Origin: an uncultured Flavobacteriales bacterium
Lineage (GTDB): Bacteria > Bacteroidota > Bacteroidia > Flavobacteriales > Crocinitomicaceae
Direction of reading: 5' to 3'
Assembly (NCBI GenBank): GCA_946482515.1
Contig: CAMLRS010000007.1
Span: 62,001 to 126,000, forward strand
DNA length: 64,000 bases
Shown here: positions 36,535-44,591 of the stretch, piece after piece
Numbering within the stretch: the stretch's first letter is position 1
Layout: the number at the start of each line of letters is the position of its first letter
Program-made: the position numbers and the translations under genes
The notes under the pieces: model-generated
What the model was told of the DNA's origin: nothing
Seen by the model: only the letters and a program-made list of their open reading frames with translations
The model's database searches: none

Positions 36535-37446
36535 TCATCCTTCCAAACCTTTTCTCCGCTCAATCCCCGCTCTCACCCACGACTTATAAATCGCATTGGC
36601 GATCACCACCGAAATGATCATTGCGGAACCGAGGTAGAAATCGCCGTTGAGCAATTCGTCCTCGTGAAGAATAGGAATAGCCAGCAGGATGGTATAGACC
36701 GGTTCGAGGTTAATGCTCAGAGAAACGGTAAATGCACCGAGTTTTTTCATCACTTCGATTGTTGCCAGGAAGGCGAACGAAGTACACAAAATTCCAAGAA
36801 ATAAGAGCCATGCCGCATCCGAATAGGTCATTTGGAACATCGTTCCGTTGAGCATGCCGCGGCTGGCCAGCACAATCGTCATGAATACCAGCCCGATACC
36901 CATTTCGTGCAGCGTAATGCTGGAAGAAGGAACGTCCTCGGCCAGTTTGGCGTTGAAAACGGAGAAAAAAGCTGCGAGGAGTGCCGCTAATAACCCAATG
37001 ATCAAAGCGTTGATTTCCTTGGCGCTAAACGAGTCGGAAACGAACCAGATCCCGAAGATCACCAGGCAACTGAACAGGAATTCGACCCATGAAAAGCGTT
37101 TTTTAAACACTAACGGTTCGAGCCACGTAACGTGGAGTGTTGTTGTGGAAAGACACAAAATCCCCAGCGAAGCCGTCGACAGCTGAATGGATGTATAAAA
37201 CGTGATCCAATGTGTTGCCACAATGATGCCTACGCCAAGTGTTTTGAGCATGAATTTTCGGTCGGTAATGCGCATGGGCATTTTCAGCAGGTACAGCCCG
37301 ATGGCCAGCGACGAAAAAGCGATCAGGATGCGGTACCACACAATATAGAGTGCGTCAATCCCGATAAGTTTGCCCAGAATGCCGGTAAATCCCCACATGA
37401 AAATGATCACGTGCAGCAGGATGTAATACTGGAATTTCCGGAACAT
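36535..37446 (-). CDS. EamA/DMT-family transporter
   Basis: 303 residues from the ATG at 37446 (MFRKFQYYILLHVIIFMWGFTGILGKLI). Ten transmembrane helices in two EamA halves, with IVWYRILIAF and the C-terminal VSLSINLEPVYTILLAIPILHEDELLNGDFYLGSAMIISVVIAN typical of drug/metabolite exporters. Substrate unknown. A longer reading frame to 37686 is rejected: it is composed of repeat DNA, and a -7 box ends 4 nt before 37446. Confidence 0.9.
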   Translation of the reverse strand: MFRKFQYYILLHVIIFMWGFTGILGKLIGIDALYIVWYRILIAFSSLAIGLYLLKMPMRITDRKFMLKTLGVGIIVATHWITFYTSIQLSTASLGILCLSTTTLHVTWLEPLVFKKRFSWVEFLFSCLVIFGIWFVSDSFSAKEINALIIGLLAALLAAFFSVFNAKLAEDVPSSSITLHEMGIGLVFMTIVLASRGMLNGTMFQMTYSDAAWLLFLGILCTSFAFLATIEVMKKLGAFTVSLSINLEPVYTILLAIPILHEDELLNGDFYLGSAMIISVVIANAIYKSWVRAGIERRKGLEG

Positions 37447-37450
37447 GGAA

Positions 37451-37458
37451 CAAAAGTA
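37451..37458 (-). promoter_or_regulatory. -7 box 4 nt before ATG of EamA
   Basis: Minus-strand TACTTTTG, TTCC spacer, ATG at 37446. Confidence 0.6.
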
Positions 37459-37466
37459 CTGTTTTT

Positions 37467-37520
37467 CTCCCCCTTTGGAGAGCCTGTCCCGGCGAATGAC
37501 GGGAGGGACTAAGGGGGACG
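37467..37520. repeat. CTCCCCCTTTGGAG element interrupted by a palindrome
   Basis: CTCCCCCTTTGGAG (37467-37480), then TCCCGGCGAATGACGGGA-centred insert, then GGGACTAAGGGGGA. The uninterrupted version is seen at 44480-44510. Lies in the divergent gap between EamA and the DEAD-box gene. Confidence 0.6.
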
Positions 37521-37593
37521 ACAGATCGGAAAGAGTGCTCTGAGTCCGGGTGTGTTGGCACACAACTATCCACCTTCCAACTTCCGTGCAGCG

Positions 37594-37607
37594 TCCGCCG
37601 TGGCGGA
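37594..37607. repeat. Palindrome TCCGCCGTGGCGGA
   Basis: Single-base variant of the palindromes at 1975 and 57695. Confidence 0.6.
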
Positions 37608-37624
37608 AACTAGCAACTATGTTG

Positions 37625-37632
37625 TACTTTTG
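37625..37632 (+). promoter_or_regulatory. -7 box of DEAD-box helicase gene
   Basis: TACTTTTG, 13 nt before the ATG at 37646. Confidence 0.55.
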
Positions 37633-37645
37633 CCAAAACTCCCGT

Positions 37646-38986
37646 ATGACTTTCGACGATCTGAACATCAAAAAACCGATTCGCAACGCATTGGAAGAGC
37701 TGGGCTACAGCGTTCCGACTTCCATCCAGGCGAAGGGCTTTCCGGTGATGCTTTCGGGCGCCGATGTGATCGGGATCGCGCAGACAGGAACCGGAAAAAC
37801 GATGGCCTACCTGTTGCCGGCACTGTGCCAGTGGCAGTTTTCCAAAGAGCGCTTTCCGCAGATACTGATCGTTGTTCCAACACGGGAATTGGTCATGCAG
37901 GTCGTTCGCGAAGCCGAAAAGCTCACGAAATACATGAACGTGGTGATCGGCGGTGTTTACGGTGGCGCGAATATCAACACGCAATCCGACATGGTGAACA
38001 ACGGGCTCGATCTCCTGGTGGGAACTCCGGGACGCTTGCTCGACCTGGCGCTGAAAGGCACGCTGAAACTCAAATCCATCAATCGCTTTATCGTCGATGA
38101 GGTCGATGAAACGTTGAGCCTTGGGTTCCGTCCGCAGCTCATACGTTTGTTTGAATACTTGCCGAACAAGCGTCAGAACCTGCTGTTTTCCGCCACGCTT
38201 TCCGAAGAAGTGGAAGCCTTTATTGGTGACTATTTCCGGAACCCTGTAAAGGTAGAAGCGGCTCCTTCGGGAACACCGCTCGAACAGATCGAACAACAGG
38301 CCTATGCCGTTCCGAATTTCCATACGAAAGTCAACCTGTTGAAACATCTGCTGGATACAGACCCGAACATGAGCAAGGTACTTTGCTTTGTGGATTCCCG
38401 CGCGCTGGCCGATCTGCTCTACGAAGAAATGCAGCAGTTCCTACCGGAAAAAACGGGTGTGATCCATTCCAATAAGGCGCAGAATTTCCGTTTCAGGGCT
38501 GTACAGGAATTCCAGAACGGTACACATCGCATGCTCATAGCCACCGATCTCATTGCTCGCGGACTCGACGTACACGAAGTATCACACGTGATCAATTTTG
38601 ATATTCCCGACGTTACCGAACAGTACATTCACCGTATCGGTCGAACCGGGCGTGCTGACAAGGCTGGAATCGCCATTTCGTTCATCACTCCGTCCGACGC
38701 AGCGAAAGTGCAGGAGATCGAAGCATTTATGAATAAACAGATCTCTGTGCTGGATTTCCCGGAAGCGGTAGAAGTTTCCACCCAACTGGCGACACACGAA
38801 GTACCGGTGATCCACATGCCAATTGTTCCGATCAAAAACCCGAAAAAAGAAGAAAGCGGTCCGGCCTTCCACGAGAAAAAAGCCAAGAACAAAAAAGTCA
38901 ACGTGCGTTACAATCACAAGGAAGCGATGATGCAAAAGTACGGGAAGCGCAAAACCCGTGGCCAGAAACCGAAAGGCAAAAAATAG
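37646..38986 (+). CDS. DEAD-box RNA helicase
   Basis: 446 residues from the ATG at 37646 (MTFDDLNIKKPI). Q motif FDDLN...GYSVPTSIQ, motif I AQTGTGKT, Ia PTRELVMQ, II DEVD (variant of DEAD), III SAT, IV-VI with HRIGRTGR. ATP-dependent unwinding of RNA duplexes, probably ribosome assembly or mRNA remodelling at low temperature. The C-terminal 60 residues are Lys-rich (KKAKNKKVNVRYNHKEAMMQKYGKRKTRGQK), RNA binding. The upstream reading frame overlaps promoter and palindrome and is discarded. Confidence 0.95.
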   Translation: MTFDDLNIKKPIRNALEELGYSVPTSIQAKGFPVMLSGADVIGIAQTGTGKTMAYLLPALCQWQFSKERFPQILIVVPTRELVMQVVREAEKLTKYMNVVIGGVYGGANINTQSDMVNNGLDLLVGTPGRLLDLALKGTLKLKSINRFIVDEVDETLSLGFRPQLIRLFEYLPNKRQNLLFSATLSEEVEAFIGDYFRNPVKVEAAPSGTPLEQIEQQAYAVPNFHTKVNLLKHLLDTDPNMSKVLCFVDSRALADLLYEEMQQFLPEKTGVIHSNKAQNFRFRAVQEFQNGTHRMLIATDLIARGLDVHEVSHVINFDIPDVTEQYIHRIGRTGRADKAGIAISFITPSDAAKVQEIEAFMNKQISVLDFPEAVEVSTQLATHEVPVIHMPIVPIKNPKKEESGPAFHEKKAKNKKVNVRYNHKEAMMQKYGKRKTRGQKPKGKK

Positions 38987-39011
38987 AAGCTTCCAAACAA
39001 CCCAAAAGCTT

Positions 39012-39111
39012 CCCACGAATTAGCGAATTTCCACGAAATTTTTGGGCTATGTATACAGTGTGCATATGCATCAAACAATGCACATTCGCGATTATTCTCT
39101 AATTAGCGGGA
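39012..39111. repeat. TIR element (CCCACGAATTAGCGAAT), diverged copy 2
   Basis: TTCCCACGAATTAGCGAAT at the left and its imperfect complement (AATTAGCGGGAAA) at the right, about 100 bp, between the convergent DEAD-box and AraC genes. Related to 21700-21836 and 58929-59061. Confidence 0.6.
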
Positions 39112-39118
39112 AAGAGAT

Positions 39119-39919
39119 CTAGCTTATGACATTCGAAGCGTTATACCCAAAATGGTGTTTGAACGCGTTCGAGAAGTGCGAGAAATTCTCAAAGCCCACC
39201 TGCAGGTAAACGTCTGAAGGCTTGCGGCCCGTTTTCAACAGATCGTGCGCTTCGGTCAGTCGTTGTTTCTTCAGCCACTTTTCCGGTGTTTCCTGGAAAA
39301 TCCGGGCAAAATCGCGTTTGAAGGTCGACAGGCTTCTTCCCGAAAGCCGCGCGAATTCTATCAGTGGCACGTTGAACAGGTAATTTTTCTGCATGAACGC
39401 TTCCAGGTCGATTTTGAACGGCTGACTGAAATCGAACAGAAAACCGGCAAACGAAGGAGCCAGCTGAAGCAGCAGCTCAACGGCTTCTTCGGTTTTGATC
39501 GCCGCCATTTTCGGCGTAAAGTATTCCGGTTTGTCGAAGTAGGGCAGCATCGACTGGAAAAAACCGTTCAGAAAAGATGGCTTCGGAATTTCCACGAGCG
39601 GATTTCCCGTAAAGCGTTCCTGAACCGGAATGTTGTTGTGCAGTGCATATTCCCGCAGGATTTCTTCCGTCAGAAAAATCGTGAACGACTTAAACGGCCG
39701 TCCGTCTGGCGAAGGATGCTTGCGCGTTTTCAGGAATGTGTTCTTCCGCATGATGCCCATATCGCCTTCGGTGAAAAACTGCGTTCCATCCGGCATCATA
39801 ATCTCCATTTTCCCGGAAATCACCATGCTCAACGCATGGTGATGTACCAGTTGTTCCGTTCCGAAATGCTGATCGTGGACACACGAAAACAGCATGTTTT
39901 CCTGCAGGGTGTCGGCCAT
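39119..39919 (-). CDS. AraC-family transcriptional regulator
   Basis: 266 residues. N-terminal cupin-like sensor (HHALSMVISGKMEIMMPDGTQFFTEGDMGIMRKNTFLKT) and C-terminal double HTH with FARLSGRSLSTFKRDFARIFQETPEKWLKKQRLTEAHDLL and DVYLQVGFENFSHFSNAFKHHFGYN. Its ATG overlaps the stop of the SDR gene (TAATG), indicating translational coupling, so it probably controls the SDR gene or its relatives. Ligand unknown. Confidence 0.93.
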   Translation of the reverse strand: MADTLQENMLFSCVHDQHFGTEQLVHHHALSMVISGKMEIMMPDGTQFFTEGDMGIMRKNTFLKTRKHPSPDGRPFKSFTIFLTEEILREYALHNNIPVQERFTGNPLVEIPKPSFLNGFFQSMLPYFDKPEYFTPKMAAIKTEEAVELLLQLAPSFAGFLFDFSQPFKIDLEAFMQKNYLFNVPLIEFARLSGRSLSTFKRDFARIFQETPEKWLKKQRLTEAHDLLKTGRKPSDVYLQVGFENFSHFSNAFKHHFGYNASNVIS

Positions 39920-40734
39920 TATTTCGGTAATTGACTCAATAAAATACGGTCCATCGTACGATCACCCATCCAGCGACGGAAGAACAGTGCCGGTTTGGCC
40001 ATGTAGCCGCCTGAATAGCGCGTTTTGGGTTTGGAAGCGGCAATGGCTTTCGAAACCAGTCGCGAGATCACTTCCGGCTCGGCATTTTTGGCAATGGTGG
40101 TTTCAAAAGCCCGTTTGAACTTCCCGGCCATCTCGGCATAAGCAGTTTGTGCTGTCGTTTTCAGCAGGTTATTATAGGCAACGTCGGCCCATTCCGATTT
40201 CACGCCACCCGGCTCGATCACCACCACATCGATCCCGAACGGCTGTACCTCCAGGCGCAGGCTGTCGCTCATGCCTTCCACGGCAAATTTGCTGGCGTGA
40301 TACCAGGCTCCGAAGGGTGTAGCGATTTTCCCGCCGATGGAAGAAATATTGATGATCGTTCCGCTTTTCTGTTGGCGCATATGAGGCAATACCAGCTGCG
40401 TCATGCGGGCAAGGCCGAACACGTTGACTTCGAACTGGCGTTTTGCTTCTTCCATCGGAACTTCTTCAATGGTTCCATACGAGCCATAGCCGGCGTTGTT
40501 TACCAGAACGTCGATGCGTTTTTCCTGTTGCACGATTTCCGCTACACAGGCTTGCATCGAAGCGTCGTCGGTCACGTCGAGCGGCAGCGTTTTCACACCG
40601 TATTGATGCAGGTCCGACAGCAGCTCCACGCGTCGTGCTGCACCATATACTATATGTCCTTCTTTGGCCAGGTCGCGCGCGAAGACTTTCCCCATTCCCG
40701 ACGAAGCGCCTGTAATCAAAATCACTTTTTTCAT
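39919..40734 (-). CDS. SDR-family oxidoreductase
   Basis: 271 residues from the ATG at 40734 (MKKVILITGASSGMGKVFA). Cofactor motif TGASSGMG, NNAGYGSYG, Ser-Tyr-Lys triad in ISSIGG...WYHASKFAVEG. Classical short-chain dehydrogenase/reductase, NAD(P)-dependent; substrate unknown. Precedes and overlaps the AraC regulator by 1 bp. A CAACTTTG box upstream at about 40757 on the minus strand may be its promoter. Confidence 0.94.
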   Translation of the reverse strand: MKKVILITGASSGMGKVFARDLAKEGHIVYGAARRVELLSDLHQYGVKTLPLDVTDDASMQACVAEIVQQEKRIDVLVNNAGYGSYGTIEEVPMEEAKRQFEVNVFGLARMTQLVLPHMRQQKSGTIINISSIGGKIATPFGAWYHASKFAVEGMSDSLRLEVQPFGIDVVVIEPGGVKSEWADVAYNNLLKTTAQTAYAEMAGKFKRAFETTIAKNAEPEVISRLVSKAIAASKPKTRYSGGYMAKPALFFRRWMGDRTMDRILLSQLPK

Positions 40735-41030
40735 AACTGTTTGTTTGATAGGACAAAGTTGAGGCAGATTGAGCGCTATCATTTTGCTGAACGGCTCAAA
40801 TTCCTTTGCTCAGCAGTTCAAATTAGCAAAGTTCACCGGAATGTGCACCATCGGAGCAGCTAGAAAAACGTTAGGAGCTGATAAACAGCCGTTGAAGGGA
40901 AAACGCGGTATGCCTACCCTGTTGCGGGTATTCCGCTTCTGTTGGGTGGAATCCTGTGTTTCTGCGCTTGCAACTTTGCGCATAAATAGTATCTTTCGCG
41001 TTGCTAAATCTAAACAAGAGCGATAGATCC

Positions 41031-41777
41031 ATGAAAAAGGCACTGATAATTGACGACGAGCAACGCACACGTGAGCTGATTGCAAAAATGATCGAATCTT
41101 TTGATATGGATATCGAAGCCATTCCAAAGGGCGAAAATGTGAAATCGGGGATTGAGGCGATCAATGAGATCAAGCCCGACCTGGTTTTCCTCGACATCCA
41201 GATGCCGGACGGAACAGGTTTCGACCTGTTGAAATCGCTTCCGGAGAAAAACTTCGAAGTGATCTTTATTACCGCTCACGAAGAATTTGCGATCAAAGCC
41301 ATCAAGTTCAGCGCGCTGGATTATATTCTGAAGCCTGTTGATCCGGAAGAGCTGCGTGCCGCACTCGAGCGTGCCCTTCAAACCATGAACGAGCCCAAGG
41401 AAGAAGAACACCAGTTCGAAGCCTTGCAACACAATATTCAGCCGAATCAAAAAAGACGCTTAGTCTTGAAAACCCAGGAAAGCGTTCACGTGGTCGAGCT
41501 GGATCACATTATCCGCTGCGAAGCTGACCGTAACTACACGTCGTTTTACCTCACAGGCGGCAAGAAAATCCTGGTGTCGCGCACACTGAAAGATTACGAG
41601 ACACTGCTCACAGGACACAACTTTTTGCGCGTTCAGCAATCGCACCTCATTAACCTGAATTTCGTGGACCGTTATGACAAGGGAAATGGCGGAGCGGTAG
41701 TGATGAAGGACGGTTCAGAGGTGCCGTTATCACCGGCAAAACGGGAAATTTTCTTCCAGATTCTTGAAAACCTGTGA
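41031..41777 (+). CDS. LytTR-family response regulator
   Basis: 248 residues from the ATG at 41031. Receiver domain: DDEQ acidic pair, LVFLDIQMPDGTG with phospho-Asp, and ITAHEEF, ILKPVDPEEL. The C-terminal LytTR DNA-binding domain follows (VLKTQESVHVVELDHIIRCEADRNYTSFYLTGGKKILVSRTLKDYE...FLRVQQSHLINL). Pairs with a LytS/YehU-like histidine kinase, not present next to it, so it is an orphan here. Followed by a 440-bp non-coding region with an inverted repeat. Confidence 0.95.
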   Translation: MKKALIIDDEQRTRELIAKMIESFDMDIEAIPKGENVKSGIEAINEIKPDLVFLDIQMPDGTGFDLLKSLPEKNFEVIFITAHEEFAIKAIKFSALDYILKPVDPEELRAALERALQTMNEPKEEEHQFEALQHNIQPNQKRRLVLKTQESVHVVELDHIIRCEADRNYTSFYLTGGKKILVSRTLKDYETLLTGHNFLRVQQSHLINLNFVDRYDKGNGGAVVMKDGSEVPLSPAKREIFFQILENL

Positions 41778-41887
41778 CACTGTTCGCCGATCTGAAGGAA
41801 ATATTCATTCAAAGAGATCATTTATTCATTCGTCGAATCGTAGTTCCGTTTCATCTATATCTTAGTAATGGAAATAAGGAGAAATGG

Positions 41888-42043
41888 AATCAGGTTGTTT
41901 TCTAAGTTAGGTTAAAGTTGAAACGGGAAACACTGCATTGGAGAGGCAGTTTTTTCATTTTCTAGTTTTATTGAAAGAGTATACAGTTCTATCTATCCGT
42001 AACACTTTAGCGTAAGCTGAAAAGCCTTAGAAACAACCTGATT
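41888..42043. repeat. 156-bp inverted-repeat element containing a terminator hairpin
   Basis: AATCAGGTTGTTTTCTAAG (41888-41906) pairs with CTTAGAAACAACCTGATT (42026-42043), one unpaired T. Inside is ACTGC/GCAGT with six T (41931-41955). Another hairpin AGGGTTC/GAACCCT lies at 42106-42130. No ORF; the 447-bp gap 41778-42224 holds these structures and nothing else recognisable. Confidence 0.65.
41931..41955 (+). terminator. Rho-independent terminator inside the inverted repeat
   Basis: ACTGC (41932-41936) / GCAGT (41946-41950), nine-base loop, T-run to 41955. About 155 nt downstream of the LytTR gene. Confidence 0.7.
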
Positions 42044-42105
42044 TTCATTGTTTAAATTGCATACTGCTCTACACACCATACACAAACTAAAACACTACTA
42101 ACAAG

Positions 42106-42130
42106 AGGGTTCTGTCACACGCGGAACCCT
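42106..42130 (+). terminator. Hairpin AGGGTTC/GAACCCT
   Basis: Seven-bp perfect stem with 11-nt loop, followed by TTGTAGTTTT. Weak T-run; may be a terminator or a leader structure of the downstream gene. Confidence 0.5.
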
Positions 42131-42210
42131 TTGTAGTTTTAACAAAATCCCGTTTATATTTTTTTCAGTATTATTGAAGCATATCACCGGCTTCAATTCA
42201 CCCATTTCAG

Positions 42211-42218
42211 TACATTTG
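42211..42218 (+). promoter_or_regulatory. -7 box 6 nt before start
   Basis: TACATTTG, then CTCAAA and ATG at 42225. Confidence 0.5.
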
Positions 42219-42224
42219 CTCAAA

Positions 42225-42521
42225 ATGGCCGTTATGAATACAACTGAATTTACATTGGTCGAAAAGGAAAGCATCGGCTCGTTGCATTTCCCGCATGAAG
42301 AAATCCTTCGCAACGAAAGCGAGCGGAAAATGCGCCGAATGGGAATTGATCGTGCAATTTCACTCGGAAATTTGGAACATTACAAAGTAAAGATTTACTT
42401 TGCCGACGACACTGGTGAAAAACTCGTGAACACGACCATCTGGGCAGTAACAGATCAAGCCATCGTATTGAAACAGAATGTCGTAATTCCGATCCACCGG
42501 ATCATCAAATTAGAAATATAA
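42225..42521 (+). CDS. Conserved small Bacteroidota protein
   Basis: 98 residues from the ATG at 42225 (second ATG at 42234 possible). Conserved pattern EKESIGSLHFPHEEILRNESERKMRRMGIDRAISLGNLEHYKVKIYFADDTGEKLVNTTIWAVTDQAIVLKQNVVIPIHRIIKLEI; the NLEHxKVKIxFxDxxG and TTIWxxTDxxIVLKxxVxIPIHRI parts are widely conserved in Flavobacteriia. Fold looks like a small beta-barrel. Function unknown. Followed after 6 bp by the acidic protein gene. Confidence 0.8.
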   Translation: MAVMNTTEFTLVEKESIGSLHFPHEEILRNESERKMRRMGIDRAISLGNLEHYKVKIYFADDTGEKLVNTTIWAVTDQAIVLKQNVVIPIHRIIKLEI

Positions 42522-42527
42522 CAACGC

Positions 42528-42884
42528 ATGTCTAAGAAAAAGTCGATCATTAGTTACGAAAAGCTGACCATCGAACAAAAAAAGCAATTGCTCATGGCTT
42601 TCCCGGATGGCTTTGCCGGTTCCATGACCAAAATGAACAATCCGATTACCGGTGAGGTGATGGATGCACTGCTTTGGGATACAGATGAAGTCACTTACCT
42701 GGTAAAACTACCGAAGCAAAACCTCCGACCAGCATCTGTTGAGGATGATGACGATGATTTCGAGGACGAGGAATTTGACAAATTCGACGGTAAAGGCGAT
42801 GAGGATGACTCAGTCGATGACGAAGAAGAAGACAGCTACGGCGATGATCCTGTTGACGAAGCAGAAGAGGACGACGAGGATTAA
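42528..42884 (+). CDS. Small protein with highly acidic tail
   Basis: 118 residues. The N-terminal 65 (MSKKKSIISYEKLTIEQKKQLLMAFPDGFAG...GEVMDALLWDTDEVTYLVKL) are conserved in Flavobacteriia; the last 45 are almost entirely Asp/Glu, a disordered polyanionic tail. Resembles acidic-tail proteins that bind basic partners; function unknown. Operon with the preceding gene and terminated by the hairpin at 42905-42935. Confidence 0.78.
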   Translation: MSKKKSIISYEKLTIEQKKQLLMAFPDGFAGSMTKMNNPITGEVMDALLWDTDEVTYLVKLPKQNLRPASVEDDDDDFEDEEFDKFDGKGDEDDSVDDEEEDSYGDDPVDEAEEDDED

Positions 42885-42904
42885 TCCGGATGATAGATAT
42901 AAGG

Positions 42905-42935
42905 AACGCTCCTGCCGATTGGTGGGGGCGTTTTT
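42905..42935 (+). terminator. Rho-independent terminator
   Basis: Stem AACGCTCC (42905-42912) / GGGGCGTT (42925-42932) with T-run to 42935. Confidence 0.85.
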
Positions 42936-43007
42936 GCTTCCCGAAAATTCGCAAGGATTATTCGCTTCCGCATGCGCCATTCGGCCGAAACTCACTAATT
43001 TTCCGGT

Positions 43008-43157
43008 GTGGAAACAACGAACAACGAAAACACGAAAAACGGCCGGGCCAAAAAATGGCTCAAACGTTTCGGCATCGCCGGGTTTTTGTTTTTCCTCATC
43101 AAAGGATTGGTCTGGATCGGCATAGCGTTGTTTGCGGCCAAAAGCTGTAACGCCTGA
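43008..43157 (+). CDS. Small single-TM protein
   Basis: 49 residues starting GTG: polar N terminus (METTNNENTKNGRAKKWLKRFG) and a transmembrane helix (IAGFLFFLIKGLVWIGIALFAA), ending KSCNA. Similar short proteins with WLKRxGxxGFxFFLIKGLxW are recurrent in Flavobacteriales. It sits just before the CRP-like regulator (stop 43157, ATG 43162). Function unknown; too short for most gene finders. Confidence 0.6.
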   Translation: METTNNENTKNGRAKKWLKRFGIAGFLFFLIKGLVWIGIALFAAKSCNA

Positions 43158-43161
43158 TCTG

Positions 43162-43686
43162 ATGGACGCGCTGCTGCTGGAACTGGCCGGGCTGGCAACG
43201 GAGAAAAAGATAGCCCGCAATACTTTCCTGGTCACGGAAGGACAAATCGATCAGCACATTTACTTCATCAAAAGCGGCGCCGTTCGCGTATTTCTGCAAA
43301 CCGAGTTCGAAGAAATGACCATCCGGTTTGGCTACAAAGATTCCATCATCACTTCCTTATCGTCCTTTCTGAACGGGGCGCCATCCGAATTCTACATCCA
43401 GGCCATGCGGTCGACCACGCTGGGTGTGATCACTAAACGGCAATTTTTCGATTTCGTAGCCGAAGACGAAGAGCGCCGGCAATGGTACGTGCGACTGCTC
43501 GAGAACCTCGTAAGCCAGCAACTGGAACGCGAGATCGATTTGCTCACGCCATCGCCGTCAGAACGCCTGCAACGCGTGCTGGATCGCAGTCCGCAGCTAT
43601 TTCGTGAAGTGCCGCTGAAATACATCGCTTCCTACCTCCGTATGACACCCGAAACACTCAGCCGGATCCGCGGCACGAATTCCTGA
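43162..43686 (+). CDS. CRP/FNR-family regulator
   Basis: 174 residues from the ATG at 43162. N-terminal cyclic-nucleotide-binding fold (TFLVTEGQIDQHIYFIKSGAVRVFL...EEMTIRFGYKDSIITSLSSFL) and a short C-terminal HTH (VPLKYIASYLRMTPETLSRIR). No Cys cluster, so not FNR-type. Ligand pocket lacks the typical cAMP-contact Arg/Ser pair, so a different effector or none is likely. Begins 4 nt after the small membrane protein. Confidence 0.88.
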   Translation: MDALLLELAGLATEKKIARNTFLVTEGQIDQHIYFIKSGAVRVFLQTEFEEMTIRFGYKDSIITSLSSFLNGAPSEFYIQAMRSTTLGVITKRQFFDFVAEDEERRQWYVRLLENLVSQQLEREIDLLTPSPSERLQRVLDRSPQLFREVPLKYIASYLRMTPETLSRIRGTNS

Positions 43687-43739
43687 TAGTTAACCTTCTC
43701 AAAAAAATAAAGAAACTAATGTGCAGCCGGAACAATGGC

Positions 43740-43823
43740 CGCAGTTTAGTGATTCGTGCAGATCCGCAAGGCGGATCATTCGCTGTAATTGACACACAGT
43801 ACGTCCTTCGTGTATTCGTGGGG
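43740..43823. repeat. TIR element (right end TTCGTGTATTCGTGGG), truncated copy 3
   Basis: Right terminal repeat at 43807-43823 and central palindrome GATCCGCAAGGCGGATC (43761-43777); the left terminal repeat is missing or decayed. Tandem-gene gap between CRP-like and DinB genes. Confidence 0.6.
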
Positions 43824-43920
43824 AAAGAAAATCCCAAAGCGTGGTAGCTAATTCTTGATTTCCGTCAATGTTTCCGGAGATCACTTGCCGGACCTTTGTG
43901 CTGTTCTTAAAACAGTACAC

Positions 43921-44475
43921 ATGAAAATACCGGCAACGCAGCTCATCAACGAGCTCATCCAGCAAACCGAAAAGGCCACAGCCACCGTTCGTGCTTACCG
44001 CGATCTTCCGATCGAACAATTGAATCGGAAACCTCTTCCGGAAAGCTGGAGCATCCTCGAATGCCTCGAACACCTGAACCTGTACGGCGATTTTTACCTT
44101 CCGGAAATGGAGCGACGCATCCTGGCCGCCAAAACGCTGAACAAAGCGTCAATTTTCCGCAGCGGCGTGATCGGGAATTACTTTGCCAACCTGATGAAAC
44201 CGGGTAAAAAGATGAAGAAAATGCAGTCGCCGAAGGATAAAAACCCTGTTCATGCACAATCGACGCTTTCAGAAGCTACGATCGAGCGTTTCCTGAAACA
44301 GCAGGAACATTTGCTAAGGCTGCTTCAACTGGCAAAAAAGGTAGATCTGACCCGCACGAAAACAGCGATTTCCATCTCAACGATGATCAAGCTGAGACTG
44401 GGAGATACGTTCAGGTTCTACGTGTACCACATCGAGCGACACATAGCACAAGCGCAAAGGATTTTGGATGTTTGA
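43921..44475 (+). CDS. DinB-family protein
   Basis: 184 residues from the ATG at 43921. DinB four-helix bundle: ELIQQTEKATATVRAYRDLPIEQLNRKPLPESWSILECLEHLN with the first metal-type His, and C-terminal FYVYHIERHIAQAQRI with two further His. The triad His-His-His suggests a divalent metal. Family includes bacillithiol S-transferase relatives; the substrate is not determined. Confidence 0.88.
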   Translation: MKIPATQLINELIQQTEKATATVRAYRDLPIEQLNRKPLPESWSILECLEHLNLYGDFYLPEMERRILAAKTLNKASIFRSGVIGNYFANLMKPGKKMKKMQSPKDKNPVHAQSTLSEATIERFLKQQEHLLRLLQLAKKVDLTRTKTAISISTMIKLRLGDTFRFYVYHIERHIAQAQRILDV

Positions 44476-44479
44476 TTAT

Positions 44480-44563
44480 CTCCCCCTTTGGAGGGGGATT
44501 AAGGGGGAGGATATTCTGAAACCTGGTGTTTGCCACCCTCCTTGATCCTCCCTCAAGGGAGGA
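44480..44563. repeat. CTCCCCCTTTGGAG and CCCTCCTTGATCC elements
   Basis: CTCCCCCTTTGGAGGGGGAT with AAGGGGGAGG (44480-44510), followed by GCCACCCTCCTTGATCC and CTCAAGGGAGGA (44532-44563). Both form GC-rich hairpins. After them TCCAAAATTCAACATCA (44578-44594) is an empty palindrome site. Convergent gap DinB/lepA. Confidence 0.65.
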
Positions 44564-44591
44564 AAAAGAATCAAGCATCCAAAATTCAACA

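Noticed and set aside
37447..37686. N-terminal extension of the EamA gene
   Set aside because: Extension is repeat DNA and overlaps the opposite-strand promoter; -7 box lies just before 37446.
42528..42884. Acidic protein as an anti-restriction (Ocr-like) DNA mimic
   Set aside because: Acidity is confined to a disordered tail; the N-terminal part is a conserved housekeeping-like domain and there is no phage context.
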